This document shows, piece after piece, positions 25,439-35,125 of a stretch of DNA of 64,000 nt (within the stretch, counting starts at the first letter, position 1; each line of letters opens with the position of its first letter). Below the pieces are notes generated by a model. The model had not been told where the DNA came from. It ran no database searches and was given only the letters and a program-made list of their open reading frames with translations. The stretch comes from Pseudomonas sp. Bout1 (GTDB lineage: Bacteria; Pseudomonadota; Gammaproteobacteria; Pseudomonadales; Pseudomonadaceae): contig NZ_JAVIWK010000001.1 in the NCBI RefSeq assembly GCF_034314165.1, positions 6,463,001 through 6,527,000 of the forward strand, written 5' to 3'. The translations under genes and the position numbers were made by a program.

Positions 25439-27430
25439 TCAGCTATAGACACGGCCAAGGAGCTGCCGATGGCTTTCAAACTGATCGAGCACGTCCCGGG
25501 TGATCTGTTCCTGGGCAAAGCCCATCAGGTCGTATTCCTGAGGCCCGTTGTGCAGGTAAACCTCGGCCCGGTAGTAACGTGTGCGCTCTTCCTCGGGCAA
25601 GTCATCCGGTGCCGACGAATAAGCATCCAGGCTCACTTCGTAGACAAACGGATTGCCCTCTTCCATCTCGATACGCACCCCAATGCAGCGCTTGGATTTG
25701 CCCAGCAACGTCTGCACTTCCAGCCCCTGGTCACGCAACGCAGCCGCCGCTTCTTCCAGCGCTGGCGTGACGTGCTTGTCCATAAAGCGTTGCACGGTGC
25801 CCTGGCTCGGTTGCAGGTCCAGTGCGGTCAAGCGCTCGCTGAAACCACGACGGCCACGCTCGGCCAACTGCGCCTGCTCAAGTTCAATCGCCACGTCCTG
25901 GCGCATCGCCTTGTGCAAGCCGAACATGAACAGGATCAGCACCACCGAGAACGGCAAGCCGGCCAGCACCACCATGGTTTGCATGGCTTCAAAGTTACCG
26001 GCAAACAACAGGCCGATGGTCACCAGGGTGATCACTGCCGACCAGAAAATCCGCAGCCAGTGCGGCGCATCTTCGTCAACGTTGCCGCCCTTGCAGGAAA
26101 GGTTCGCCATCATCACCGCGCCGGAATCCGCCGGGGTCAGGAACAATACGAAGCCCACAAAGATCGACACACCGATCACGATTTTCGACGCCGGGTAATG
26201 CTCCAGCAGTTGGTAGATCGCCATGGACGGTTGTTCCAGCGCGGTCTTGCCCAACTCCACCGCACCGTGGTTCAGCACCAGGTCCAGGGCCGAGTTACCG
26301 AAGATCGACAGCCACGCCAGGGTGAAGCCCAGCGGAATCAGCAGCACGCCGGCCACCAGTTCACGCACCGTACGGCCACGGGAAATACGTGCGATGAACA
26401 TGCCCACGAACGGTGCCCAGGAAATCCACCAGGCCCAGTAGAACAGAGTCCACAGGCCCATCCAGCGCTCGGTCTTGTCGGCGTCGCCTTCGTACACATA
26501 CAGGTCGAAGGTCTTCAGCACGATGCCGTTCAGGTAGTCGCCGGTGTTTTGCACCAGGCCATTGAGCAAGTGCAGGGTCGGGCCAAACAGCAGTACGAAA
26601 ATCAGCAGGCCGCTGAACAGCACGATGTTCAGGTTGGACAGGCGGCGAATGCCGTTTTCCACACCCGACACGGCCGCGATGGTCGCCACGGTGCTCATCA
26701 CGATGATCACGATCAGCAGGTTAGTGTTGCTGTGCGCCATGCCGAACAGGTTTTCCAACCCGGACGACACCTGCATCGAACCAATCCCCAGGTTCGTCAC
26801 CAGGCCCAGCAGGGTCACGAACATGCCGAAGCCGTCCACTGCGTGACCGGCCGCGCCTTTGACCCAGCGCTCGCCCACCAGCGGGTACAGCGCCGAGCGC
26901 AAGGCCAGCGGCTGGTTATGACGATAGGCAAAGTACGCCACGGCCAGGCCGACCAGCGCGTAGATCGCCCAGCCGTGCAGGCCCCAGTGCAGGAACGTCA
27001 ACTGCAACGCCTGGCGTGCAGCGTCGCCGGTGGCCGATGCGCCTTCAGGCGGGTTGAAGTAATGGTCCAGCGGCTCGGACGCGCCGAAGTACAGCAGCGA
27101 GATGCCGATGCCCGACGAGAAAAGCATGCCGGCCCAGGCGCCGTAGCTGAAGTCCGGGGTGTCGTCCTTGCTGCCCAGTTTCAACTTGCCGTAGGACGAA
27201 AACGCCAGGCCCACCACAAACACCAGGTAGGCGGCGATCACAACCATGTAGTACCAGCCAAAGCTTTTCGACAACCAGGCTTGGGCCACACCGAGCATCC
27301 TGCCGGCTTCCTGCGGGGCGATAATCAGAATCGCGGTCAACAACAGAATCAGCGCGGTGGAGGTGTAGAACACCCAACCGTTGACCCGCACCTTTTCTGG
27401 CGGGGTCTTTATAAGAGAGGCAGAACTCAT
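25439..27430 (-). CDS. betT: Choline transporter BetT (BCCT family)
   Basis: A 663-residue secondary transporter with twelve membrane segments. The BCCT signature WTLFYWAWWISWAPFVGMFIARISRGRT with its Trp/Tyr cage is clear. A long cytoplasmic C-terminal tail of about 150 residues is the part that senses osmotic strength in some BetT proteins. ATG 27430 (MSSASLIKTPPEKVRVNGWVFY) has GGAG ten bases upstream; the frame continues upstream to 27541 without support. It is divergent from betI, with the BetI operator between them. Confidence 0.93.
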   Translation of the reverse strand: MSSASLIKTPPEKVRVNGWVFYTSTALILLLTAILIIAPQEAGRMLGVAQAWLSKSFGWYYMVVIAAYLVFVVGLAFSSYGKLKLGSKDDTPDFSYGAWAGMLFSSGIGISLLYFGASEPLDHYFNPPEGASATGDAARQALQLTFLHWGLHGWAIYALVGLAVAYFAYRHNQPLALRSALYPLVGERWVKGAAGHAVDGFGMFVTLLGLVTNLGIGSMQVSSGLENLFGMAHSNTNLLIVIIVMSTVATIAAVSGVENGIRRLSNLNIVLFSGLLIFVLLFGPTLHLLNGLVQNTGDYLNGIVLKTFDLYVYEGDADKTERWMGLWTLFYWAWWISWAPFVGMFIARISRGRTVRELVAGVLLIPLGFTLAWLSIFGNSALDLVLNHGAVELGKTALEQPSMAIYQLLEHYPASKIVIGVSIFVGFVLFLTPADSGAVMMANLSCKGGNVDEDAPHWLRIFWSAVITLVTIGLLFAGNFEAMQTMVVLAGLPFSVVLILFMFGLHKAMRQDVAIELEQAQLAERGRRGFSERLTALDLQPSQGTVQRFMDKHVTPALEEAAAALRDQGLEVQTLLGKSKRCIGVRIEMEEGNPFVYEVSLDAYSSAPDDLPEEERTRYYRAEVYLHNGPQEYDLMGFAQEQITRDVLDQFESHRQLLGRVYS

Positions 27431-27660
27431 GGCACAGATGCTCCGGGCAGTGCAGAGAAACACAAGGCAACGCATGACCCGAGCCATCGATTTTTCGGCA
27501 GTCGACGGACGGGTGTATAAAGACACCCCGAAAAACCCCAAACCCTCGGCGAACCGCTGTGCCGGGCTGTTTCAAGGTTTTTTGCAGATGTCAGGTGGCG
27601 CCACATGCACGTAGGAAATACCTGTAGGCAGCGACCATTTGTCGCAGATCTTATTCTTTG

Positions 27661-27680
27661 TTGATTGAACGTTCAATCAA
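27661..27680. promoter_or_regulatory. BetI operator in the betT/betI gap
   Basis: A perfect 20-bp palindrome, TTGATTGAAC joined directly to GTTCAATCAA, matches the known BetI box of bet operons. It lies 71 bp before betI and 231 bp before the betT start, and should let BetI repress in the absence of choline. The 320-bp gap holds nothing else that I can identify. Confidence 0.88.
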
Positions 27681-27750
27681 AACAAAATAGACTGGCCCAC
27701 AAGCCGACGGACGTTTATCGCCCGTTGGCAGGCCTAAGGAGAGGTGCACG

Positions 27751-28344
27751 ATGCCCAAGGTCGGTATGCAACCCATACGCCGCCAGCAGTTGATCGAAGC
27801 CACATTGACGGCGGTCGATCAGGTCGGAATGGGGGATGCCAGCATTGCGCTGATCGCCCGTCTGGCCGGTGTCTCGAATGGCATCATCAGTCACTATTTT
27901 CAGGACAAGAATGGCCTGATCGCCGCCACGATGCGGTACCTGATGAACGTCCTGATCGAGAACGTCACCGAGCGCCGGTTGGCGCTGAAAGATGACAGCC
28001 CGCGGGCCCATCTTCAGGTGATCATCGAGGGCAACTTCGACGCCAGCCAGGTCAACGGCCCGGCGATGAAAACCTGGCTGGCCTTCTGGGCCACCAGCAT
28101 GCACCACCCGTCATTGCACAGGCTGCAGCGGATCAACGATCACCGTCTGTATTCCAACCTGTGCTGCCAGTTCCGCCGAGCGTTGCCGTTGTCCGAGGCA
28201 CGCAGCGCAGCCCGAGGCCTGGCGGCCCTGATCGACGGTTTGTGGTTGCGCGGCGCCCTGTCGGGAGACGCTTTCGACACGGAGCAGGCGCAACGGATCG
28301 CTTACGAATACATGGATTTCCAATTGGCCAAACAGGTGAGTTAG
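27751..28344 (+). CDS. betI: Choline-responsive TetR-family repressor BetI
   Basis: A 197-residue TetR repressor that controls choline oxidation. The N-terminal HTH is [33 protein letters not shown], characteristic of BetI; the C-terminal domain ([31 protein letters not shown]) binds choline. AAGGAGAGG precedes ATG 27751. First gene of betIBA. Confidence 0.94.
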   Translation: MPKVGMQPIRRQQLIEATLTAVDQVGMGDASIALIARLAGVSNGIISHYFQDKNGLIAATMRYLMNVLIENVTERRLALKDDSPRAHLQVIIEGNFDASQVNGPAMKTWLAFWATSMHHPSLHRLQRINDHRLYSNLCCQFRRALPLSEARSAARGLAALIDGLWLRGALSGDAFDTEQAQRIAYEYMDFQLAKQVS

Positions 28345-28405
28345 AGCACACATAGACGCTCAACTTCCGGACCGCGCCAACCACTTATGCACTTGCGAGG
28401 ACTTT

Positions 28406-29878
28406 ATGGCCCGTTTCGAACTGCAAAAACTCTACATTGACGGCGGCTACTCCGACGCTGGCAGCGATGCCACCTTCGAAGCCATCAACCCGGCTAACGG
28501 TGAAGTTCTCGCCAACGTGCAACGCGCCACTAAAGAAGACGTTGAGCGCGCTGTGGTCAGCGCCGAAAAGGGCCAGAAAATCTGGGCCGCCATGACCGCC
28601 ATGGAGCGTTCGCGCATCCTGCGTCGTGCCGTCGATATCCTGCGTGAGCGCAACGACGAACTGGCCGCGCTGGAAACCCTGGACACCGGCAAGCCGTACT
28701 CCGAAACCCAATACGTCGACATCGTCACCGGCGCCGATGTACTGGAATACTACGCAGGCCTGGTGCCCGCCATCGAAGGCGAGCAGATCCCGCTGCGTGA
28801 CACCTCGTTCGTCTACACCCGTCGCGAGCCGCTGGGCGTGGTGGCCGGTATCGGCGCGTGGAACTACCCGATCCAGATCGCCCTGTGGAAATCCGCCCCT
28901 GCCCTGGCAGCCGGTAACGCGATGATCTTCAAGCCAAGCGAAGTCACCTCGCTGACCACCCTGAAACTGGCTGAAATCTACACCGCAGCCGGCGTTCCGG
29001 ATGGCGTGTTCAACGTACTCACCGGCAGCGGCCGTGAAGTCGGCACCTGGCTGACCGAGCACCCGCGCATCGAGAAAATCTCGTTCACCGGCGGCACCGA
29101 CACCGGCAAGAAGGTCATGGCCAGCGCTTCGAGCTCTTCGCTCAAGGAAGTCACCATGGAACTGGGCGGCAAATCCCCGCTGATCATTTTCGACGACGCC
29201 GACCTCGACCGCGCCGCCGACATCGCGATGATGGCCAACTTCTACAGCTCGGGCCAGGTTTGCACCAACGGCACTCGCGTATTTGTTCCGACCGCTCTTA
29301 AAGGCGCGTTCGAAGCCAAGATCGCCGAGCGTGTTGCACGCATTCGTGTGGGCAACCCGGAAGATGAAAACACCAACTTCGGCCCGCTGGTCAGCTTCGC
29401 CCACATGGAAAGCGTGCTCGGCTACATCGCCAAGGGTAAAGAGCAAGGCGCCCGCCTGCTGTGTGGCGGCGACCGCCTGACCGACGGCGAATTCGCCAAG
29501 GGTGCCTACGTTGCCCCTACCGTGTTCACTGACTGCACCGACGACATGACCATCGTCCGTGAAGAAATCTTCGGCCCGGTGATGAGCATCCTCACCTACG
29601 ACACCGAAGAAGAAGTGATCCGTCGCGCCAACGACACCGACTTTGGCCTGGCCGCTGGTTTGGTGACCCGCGACCTGAACCGCGCTCACCGCGTGATTCA
29701 TCAGCTGGAAGCCGGTATCTGCTGGATCAACGCCTGGGGCGAGTCCGACGCGAAGATGCCGGTGGGCGGCTACAAGCAGTCGGGCGTGGGCCGCGAAAAC
29801 GGCATCAGCTCGCTGAACAACTTCACTCGCATCAAATCGGTACAGGTTGAGCTGGGCGACTACGCCTCGGTGTTCTAA
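28406..29878 (+). CDS. betB: Betaine aldehyde dehydrogenase BetB
   Basis: A 490-residue NAD(P)-dependent aldehyde dehydrogenase that oxidises betaine aldehyde to glycine betaine. Visible motifs: [31 protein letters not shown], the catalytic Glu in [11 protein letters not shown] and the catalytic Cys in [14 protein letters not shown], plus EIFGPVMSI. Second gene of betIBA; a 190-bp gap with a REPIN separates it from betA. Confidence 0.96.
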   Translation: MARFELQKLYIDGGYSDAGSDATFEAINPANGEVLANVQRATKEDVERAVVSAEKGQKIWAAMTAMERSRILRRAVDILRERNDELAALETLDTGKPYSETQYVDIVTGADVLEYYAGLVPAIEGEQIPLRDTSFVYTRREPLGVVAGIGAWNYPIQIALWKSAPALAAGNAMIFKPSEVTSLTTLKLAEIYTAAGVPDGVFNVLTGSGREVGTWLTEHPRIEKISFTGGTDTGKKVMASASSSSLKEVTMELGGKSPLIIFDDADLDRAADIAMMANFYSSGQVCTNGTRVFVPTALKGAFEAKIAERVARIRVGNPEDENTNFGPLVSFAHMESVLGYIAKGKEQGARLLCGGDRLTDGEFAKGAYVAPTVFTDCTDDMTIVREEIFGPVMSILTYDTEEEVIRRANDTDFGLAAGLVTRDLNRAHRVIHQLEAGICWINAWGESDAKMPVGGYKQSGVGRENGISSLNNFTRIKSVQVELGDYASVF

Positions 29879-29900
29879 ACCTGCCAGCCAGGGGTGCGCC

Positions 29901-30036
29901 TTTGTGGCGAGGGAGCTTGCTCCCGCTGGGCTGCGCAGCAGCCCCATCCCAGGCATCGCAGTTCGCCAGACCGAACTCGTTCGCTGATTTTGCGACTGCT
30001 GCGCAGTCGAGCGGGAGCAAGCTCCCTCGCCACAAA
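29901..30036. repeat. GIII-type REPIN inside the bet operon, between betB and betA
   Basis: TTTGTGGCGAGGGAGCTTGC on the left and its complement ending at 30036 enclose about 90 bp with a second stem. It occupies most of the gap between two genes normally transcribed together. Confidence 0.88.
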
Positions 30037-30069
30037 AGCAGCTTGAACCACTTACATGAGGGTGCATTT

Positions 30070-31773
30070 ATGTCCCAAGAATACGACTACATCATTGTGG
30101 GTGCCGGCTCTGCCGGTAACACCCTGGCGACCCGTCTGACCGAAGACGAAGGCGTCACCGTCCTGCTGCTGGAAGCCGGCGGCCCGGACTACCGTTTCGA
30201 TTTTCGTACCCAAATGCCGGCCGCACTGGCGTTCCCGCTGCAGGGCCGTCGCTACAACTGGGCCTACGAAACCGATCCAGAGCCACACATGGACGGCCGC
30301 CGGATGGAATGCGGTCGCGGCAAGGGCCTGGGCGGCTCCTCGCTGATCAACGGCATGTGCTACATCCGCGGCAACGCAATGGACTACGACAACTGGTCGA
30401 AACTCCCGGGCCTGGAAAGCTGGACCTACCTGGACTGCCTGCCGTATTTCCGTAAGGCCGAAACCCGCGACATCGGCCCGAACGACTACCACGGTGGCGA
30501 AGGCCCGGTCAGCGTGACCACGCCCAAAGCCGGCAACAACCCGCTGTTCCACGCGATGGTTGAAGCCGGTGTACAGGCCGGTTACCCGCGTACCGAAGAC
30601 TTGAACGGCTACCAGCAGGAAGGCTTCGGCCCGATGGACCGTACCGTGACGCCAAATGGTCGTCGCGCCAGCACCGCGCGCGGTTACCTGGACACGGCCA
30701 AGAAGCGCTCGACGTTGACCATCGTCACCCACGCCCTGACCGACAAGGTATTGTTTGAAGGCAAGCGCGCCGTTGGTGTGCGCTACCTGATCGGCGCCGC
30801 TGAAGAGCGCGTTGAAGCCCGTGCCCGCAAGGAAGTCCTGGTGTGCAGTGGCGCGATCGCTTCGCCGCAACTGCTGCAACGCTCCGGCGTTGGCCCGGCA
30901 AAACTGCTGGAAAGCCTCGACATCCCGGTGGTCCACGACCTGCCGGGCGTCGGCGAAAACCTGCAGGACCACCTTGAGCTGTACCTGCAATACGCGTGCA
31001 CCCAACCGGTGTCGCTGTACCCGTCGCTGCTCTGGTACAACCAGCCGGCTATCGGTGCCGAGTGGCTGTTCAACGGTACCGGCATCGGCGCCAGCAACCA
31101 GTTCGAAGCGGGCGGTTTCATCCGTACCCGTGAAGAGTTCGATTGGCCGAACATCCAGTACCACTTCCTGCCGGTGGCGATTAACTACAACGGCAGCAAC
31201 GGGGTGAAAGAGCACGGGTTCCAGGCGCACATGGGCTCCATGCGTTCGCCGAGCCGTGGTCGCGTACAGCTGAAGTCGAAGAACCCGCGCGAATACCCGA
31301 GCATCCTCTTCAACTACATGGCCACCGAGCAGGACTGGCAGGAGTTTCGCGACGGCATCCGCCTGACCCGTGAAATCATGCAACAGCCGGCACTGGACCA
31401 ATACCGTGGCCGCGAAATCAGCCCGGGCATCGACGTGCAGACCGACGAGCAACTCGACAAGTTTATCCGCGAGCACGCCGAGACCGCGTTCCACCCGTCT
31501 TGCTCGTGCAAGATGGGCACCGACGAAATGGCCGTGGTTGACACCGAAGGCCGTGTGCATGGCATGCAGGGTTTGCGCGTAGTGGATGCGTCGATCATGC
31601 CGATCATCACCACCGGTAACCTGAACGCGCCGACGATCATGATCGCCGAGAAAATCGCCGACAAGATCCGTGGCCGCCAGCCCCTGCCGCGCAGCACTGC
31701 GGATTACTACGTAGCGGGCGATGCGCCAGCGCGTGGCAAGCCGCTGCGTGAAGTGAGCCCTACCGCGCAGTAA
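30070..31773 (+). CDS. betA: Choline dehydrogenase BetA (GMC family)
   Basis: A 567-residue FAD-dependent GMC oxidoreductase that oxidises choline to betaine aldehyde at the membrane. The FAD motif GAGSAG is at residues 11-16 with Glu near residue 36; the GMC signatures [20 protein letters not shown] and [15 protein letters not shown] follow, then the catalytic His in [13 protein letters not shown] 30070 has GAGGG upstream; the in-frame extension upstream runs through the REPIN. Third gene of betIBA. Confidence 0.95.
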   Translation: MSQEYDYIIVGAGSAGNTLATRLTEDEGVTVLLLEAGGPDYRFDFRTQMPAALAFPLQGRRYNWAYETDPEPHMDGRRMECGRGKGLGGSSLINGMCYIRGNAMDYDNWSKLPGLESWTYLDCLPYFRKAETRDIGPNDYHGGEGPVSVTTPKAGNNPLFHAMVEAGVQAGYPRTEDLNGYQQEGFGPMDRTVTPNGRRASTARGYLDTAKKRSTLTIVTHALTDKVLFEGKRAVGVRYLIGAAEERVEARARKEVLVCSGAIASPQLLQRSGVGPAKLLESLDIPVVHDLPGVGENLQDHLELYLQYACTQPVSLYPSLLWYNQPAIGAEWLFNGTGIGASNQFEAGGFIRTREEFDWPNIQYHFLPVAINYNGSNGVKEHGFQAHMGSMRSPSRGRVQLKSKNPREYPSILFNYMATEQDWQEFRDGIRLTREIMQQPALDQYRGREISPGIDVQTDEQLDKFIREHAETAFHPSCSCKMGTDEMAVVDTEGRVHGMQGLRVVDASIMPIITTGNLNAPTIMIAEKIADKIRGRQPLPRSTADYYVAGDAPARGKPLREVSPTAQ

Positions 31774-31782
31774 CCGCCCACC

Positions 31783-31943
31783 TTGTAGTGAGCGGGCTTG
31801 CCCCGCGCCGGGCTGCGAAGCAGCCCCACTACCGGCAACCGAGATTCTCATGAAAAACAGCGGTGCCTGGATTGGGAGGGCTTCGCCCTCCGGCGCGGGG
31901 CAAGCCCGCTCACCACAACAAGCCCGCTCACCACAACAAACTC
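31783..31943. repeat. GII-type REPIN (GTGAGCGGGCTTGCCCC) with duplicated right end
   Basis: The left arm TAGTGAGCGGGCTTGCCCCG starts near 31785; the right arm CGGGGCAAGCCCGCTCAC ends near 31915 and is repeated once in shortened form. It lies between betA and the tldD-like gene and is the only clear GII-type element in the window. Confidence 0.85.
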
Positions 31944-32037
31944 ACTCACCCCAGGTGATCACCTTTCCTTGATCAGCTCCCAGCCCAGGCCTACTCTGTT
32001 CGCCTGCCCGCGCCGAGCCGCCCACAAGGAAGGCCCC

Positions 32038-33480
32038 ATGTTCGAACACCACGCCACACTCAAAAAGCACTTCAGTGCCCTGCGCACCAGCGCCGAATTC
32101 TTTTCCCTGCGCTACGTCCGCGAGTCCGGCCAGTACCTGTCGGTACGCAAGAACGTCGCCGAGCCGCCACACCTGAGCCAGGACGAAGGCGCGATGCTCA
32201 CCGTGCGCCTCAATGGCGTCGAAGCCTACGCCGCCACCCACGACATTTCCCTGCCCGGCCTGCAAGCCGCCCTTGAGCGTGCCGAACAGCAAGCCCGGTT
32301 GATCAAGCCCCACGCCCTGCTCGACCTGCGCGACCAGCCGGTGTCCAGCGACATCGCCGACTACCTGTCACCCGGCCTCGACCAACCCTTCCCGTCTTTG
32401 AGTGATTGCTACCAATTGCTCGGTGCCGAATCGGCCGCCGTGCCCAAGGACGAGCGCCTGGTGAACTGGGAAGTCAGCCTGGGCACCACCCACGTCGAGC
32501 AGATCTACCTCAACAGCGCCGGCGCCGAGCTGCGCCAGGCCCAGCGGTTTGTGTTCCCCGGGGTCAACGTCACAGCCTACGACGGTAACGACAGCCAGAC
32601 CCGCACCCTGGGTGGCACCAACTTTGGCCAGCAAGGCGGCTTCGACGTGATCAGCCGCTTCGGCCTGGTGGGCGCCGCGCCGCAGGTTGCCGACCAGGCG
32701 CTGCAACTGCTGCTGGCACCGAACACACCCCAAGGCCCGCGCGACCTGCTGCTGATGCCCGACCAGATGATCCTGCAGATCCACGAGTCCATCGGCCACC
32801 CGCTGGAACTGGACCGCATCCTGGGCGATGAGCGCAATTACGCCGGCACCAGCTTCGTCAAGGCCAGCGACTTCGGCCACCTGCAATACGGCTCCCCCCT
32901 GCTCAACGTGACCTTCGACCCGGACATTCCAGAACAGCTCGCCAGCTACGGGCATGACGACGACGGCACCCAGGCGAGCAAACAATTCCTGATCCGCGAA
33001 GGCCTGCTGCTCAAGCCGCTGGGCGGTGCGTTGTCGCAATACCGCTCCGGCATGCAAGGCGTGGCTAACAGCCGCGCCTGCAGCTGGAACCGCGCGCCGA
33101 TCGACCGCATGGCCAACCTGAATATCGAGGCCGGCGACCAGAACATGGCGCAGCTGATTGGCGGTATCGAGAACGGCATCCTGATGTCCACCAACCGCTC
33201 CTGGTCGATCGATGACGCGCGCAACAAATTCCAGTTCGGTTGCGAATGGGGCCAGTTGATTGAAAACGGCGAACTCAAAGGCGTGGTGAAGAACCCCAAC
33301 TACCGGGCGATTTCCGCGCAGTTCTGGCGCAACCTCAGCGCCGTCGGCGACGCCAGCACCTTCAAGGTGCTGGGCACGCCCAACTGCGGCAAGGGCGAGC
33401 CTAACCAGGTGATCCGCGTCGGCCATGCGTCGCCAGCCTGTGTATTCAGCAACGTGGATGTATTCGGGGGGGACGCCTGA
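32038..33480 (+). CDS. TldD-type metallopeptidase (second, non-canonical TldD/TldE pair)
   Basis: A 480-residue member of the TldD/PmbA family (U62). The zinc site HESIGH at residues 249-254 is the HExxxH found in TldD proteases, and a Cys ligand candidate lies near the C-terminus (TPNCGKGEP). TldD/TldE heterodimers cut unfolded peptides, including precursors such as microcin B17. Sequence features differ from housekeeping TldD (for instance HPLELDRILGDE after the motif), so this is probably a second pair in the genome. ATG 32038 has AAGGA upstream. Its stop overlaps the next start (TGATG). No obvious peptide substrate gene is nearby. Confidence 0.85.
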   Translation: MFEHHATLKKHFSALRTSAEFFSLRYVRESGQYLSVRKNVAEPPHLSQDEGAMLTVRLNGVEAYAATHDISLPGLQAALERAEQQARLIKPHALLDLRDQPVSSDIADYLSPGLDQPFPSLSDCYQLLGAESAAVPKDERLVNWEVSLGTTHVEQIYLNSAGAELRQAQRFVFPGVNVTAYDGNDSQTRTLGGTNFGQQGGFDVISRFGLVGAAPQVADQALQLLLAPNTPQGPRDLLLMPDQMILQIHESIGHPLELDRILGDERNYAGTSFVKASDFGHLQYGSPLLNVTFDPDIPEQLASYGHDDDGTQASKQFLIREGLLLKPLGGALSQYRSGMQGVANSRACSWNRAPIDRMANLNIEAGDQNMAQLIGGIENGILMSTNRSWSIDDARNKFQFGCEWGQLIENGELKGVVKNPNYRAISAQFWRNLSAVGDASTFKVLGTPNCGKGEPNQVIRVGHASPACVFSNVDVFGGDA

Positions 33481-34796
33481 TGAAGCATTTCAAAGCGCTG
33501 GTGGACTGGCTCAAGCAGGCCATCACCGACAACGAACAATTCCACCTCGGCTACGCCGACGAATCCTCCGAGTTTGTGCGCTTCAACCACGGCAAAGTGC
33601 GCCAGGCCGGGCAGGTGCAACAGGCCAGCCTGAACCTGAAGCTGATCAACGACGGGCGCCACGCCGACCTGGGTATCACCCTCGCGGGCGAGCCTGAACT
33701 GGATCGCCAGCGCCTGGCCGACGGCCTGCAACAACTGCGCGAGACCTTGCCGTTATTGCCGCAGGACCCGTACCTGCTGCTCAACCACAACGCCTGGCAG
33801 AACAAGGACCAGCAGGACCGACCACTGCCCGACCTGGCCCAGGTGCTGGAAGCAATCGGCGTAGCCGCCGAAGGCGTGGACATGGTCGGCTTCTACGCTG
33901 CCGGCCCCATCAGCCGTGGCTTTGCCAGTTCTTCAGGCGCCTTCGGCTGGCACCAGGCCAACAGTTTTAATTTCGACTTCAGCCTGTTCCATGCCAACGG
34001 CGAAGCGGTAAAAGCCAGCTACGCCGGTAACGATTGGGACAGTGCGGCCTTCGCCCAGCGTTTCCAGCAGGCCCGCGAGCAACTGGAGTTCCTCGGGCGC
34101 CCGCTGCACCCGCTGGCACCCGGGCAATACCGCGCTTACCTGGCCCCGGCGGCCATGGAAGAGATCATCAGCATGCTGACCTGGGGCGGTTTTTCCGCCC
34201 AGGCCATCGCCAGCAAGGGCAGCCCGCTGCAACGGTTGTATGCCGGCGACCAGTCCCTGAGCCCGCAGGTGGCCATTGACGAACACGTCAGCGGCTCCCT
34301 CAGCTCGGCGTTTTCCCGCGATGGCTACCCGCGCAATGACGTGATGCTGATCCGCGCCGGCAAGGCCGAAGGCCAACTGGTGAACTCCCGCAGCGCCGCC
34401 GAATACGGCTTGAGCACCAACGGCGCCAGCAGCGACGAATCCCCAAGCGCCTTGCAGATGGCGGCCGGCAACCTGGCCCAGGCCGATATCCTCAAGCAAT
34501 TGGGCACCGGCCTGTACATCAGCAACCTGTGGTACCTGAACTACTCCGACCAACCGGCCGCGCGGCTGACCGGCATGACCCGCTTCGCCACGTTCTGGGT
34601 CGAGGACGGCGAGATCAAGGCGCCGGTCAGCACCATGCGTTTTGATGACAGCGTGTACAGCCTGCTGGGCTCGCAGTTGGAGGCATTGACCGCTGATCGG
34701 GAGTTGCTGCTGTCGGCGAGTACGTATAGCCAGCGCAATACCTCATCCAACCTATTGCCGGGGGCGCTGGTAAAACGCCTGACCCTCACTTTATAA
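33480..34796 (+). CDS. TldE/PmbA-type partner protein
   Basis: A 438-residue TldD/PmbA-family protein with no HExxxH motif, as expected for the non-catalytic TldE-type subunit. The family core shows in GRPLHPLAPGQYRAYLAPAAMEEIISMLTWGGFSAQ and in the C-terminal TGLYISNLWYLNYSDQPAARLTGMTRFATFWVEDG. One-base overlap with the tldD-like gene implies coupled translation and a heterodimer. Substrate unknown. Confidence 0.85.
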   Translation: MKHFKALVDWLKQAITDNEQFHLGYADESSEFVRFNHGKVRQAGQVQQASLNLKLINDGRHADLGITLAGEPELDRQRLADGLQQLRETLPLLPQDPYLLLNHNAWQNKDQQDRPLPDLAQVLEAIGVAAEGVDMVGFYAAGPISRGFASSSGAFGWHQANSFNFDFSLFHANGEAVKASYAGNDWDSAAFAQRFQQAREQLEFLGRPLHPLAPGQYRAYLAPAAMEEIISMLTWGGFSAQAIASKGSPLQRLYAGDQSLSPQVAIDEHVSGSLSSAFSRDGYPRNDVMLIRAGKAEGQLVNSRSAAEYGLSTNGASSDESPSALQMAAGNLAQADILKQLGTGLYISNLWYLNYSDQPAARLTGMTRFATFWVEDGEIKAPVSTMRFDDSVYSLLGSQLEALTADRELLLSASTYSQRNTSSNLLPGALVKRLTLTL

Positions 34797-34811
34797 ACAA
34801 CGCAACACCCA

Positions 34812-34900
34812 TGTGGGAGCGGGCTCGCCCGCGATAGCGGTGTATCAGTGCCAGATGTGCTAAATGACACTGCGCTATCGCAGGCAAGCCAGCTCCCACA
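34812..34900. repeat. Hybrid REPIN after the tldE-like gene
   Basis: The left arm TGTGGGAGCGGGCTCGCCCG and the right arm GCAGGCAAGCCAGCTCCCAC (ending 34900) are of different subtypes. Confidence 0.83.
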
Positions 34901-34954
34901 GTTGAACGCATTCCAGATTTTGATCGAGCCCAGCCGCAAAACCCCATTCCAGAC

Positions 34955-34974
34955 ACCTGGCCGCCCGGCCAGTT
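34955..34974 (+). promoter_or_regulatory. LuxR-type (las/rhl-like) box before the rhlA-like gene
   Basis: ACCTGGCCGCCCGGCCAGTT is a 20-bp near-palindrome with the CT-N12-AG layout of quorum-sensing LuxR-type boxes. Its centre lies at about -43 from the start predicted from the adjacent promoter, the usual position for activation. No luxR or luxI gene is in the window. Confidence 0.5.
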
Positions 34975-35001
34975 GTCGCTCGCGAAAAACCTCGTTATAA
35001 A
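34973..35001 (+). promoter_or_regulatory. Sigma-70-type promoter of the rhlA-like gene
   Basis: TTGTCG (34973-34978), 17 bp, then TATAAA (34996-35001). The -35 hexamer overlaps the LuxR-type box. Transcription would start near 35008 and give a leader of about 118 nt. Confidence 0.55.
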
Positions 35002-35125
35002 GGTTGGTGGCACCTAGCCACGTCCGCGCGGTAAAAAAATTCAAACAACACCCCGCCGTCCTCAACCCACTTGCACGCAAGTGATGCATGACCTTGCCCG
35101 GGATAGGGCAAGCTGGAGCGTTGAC

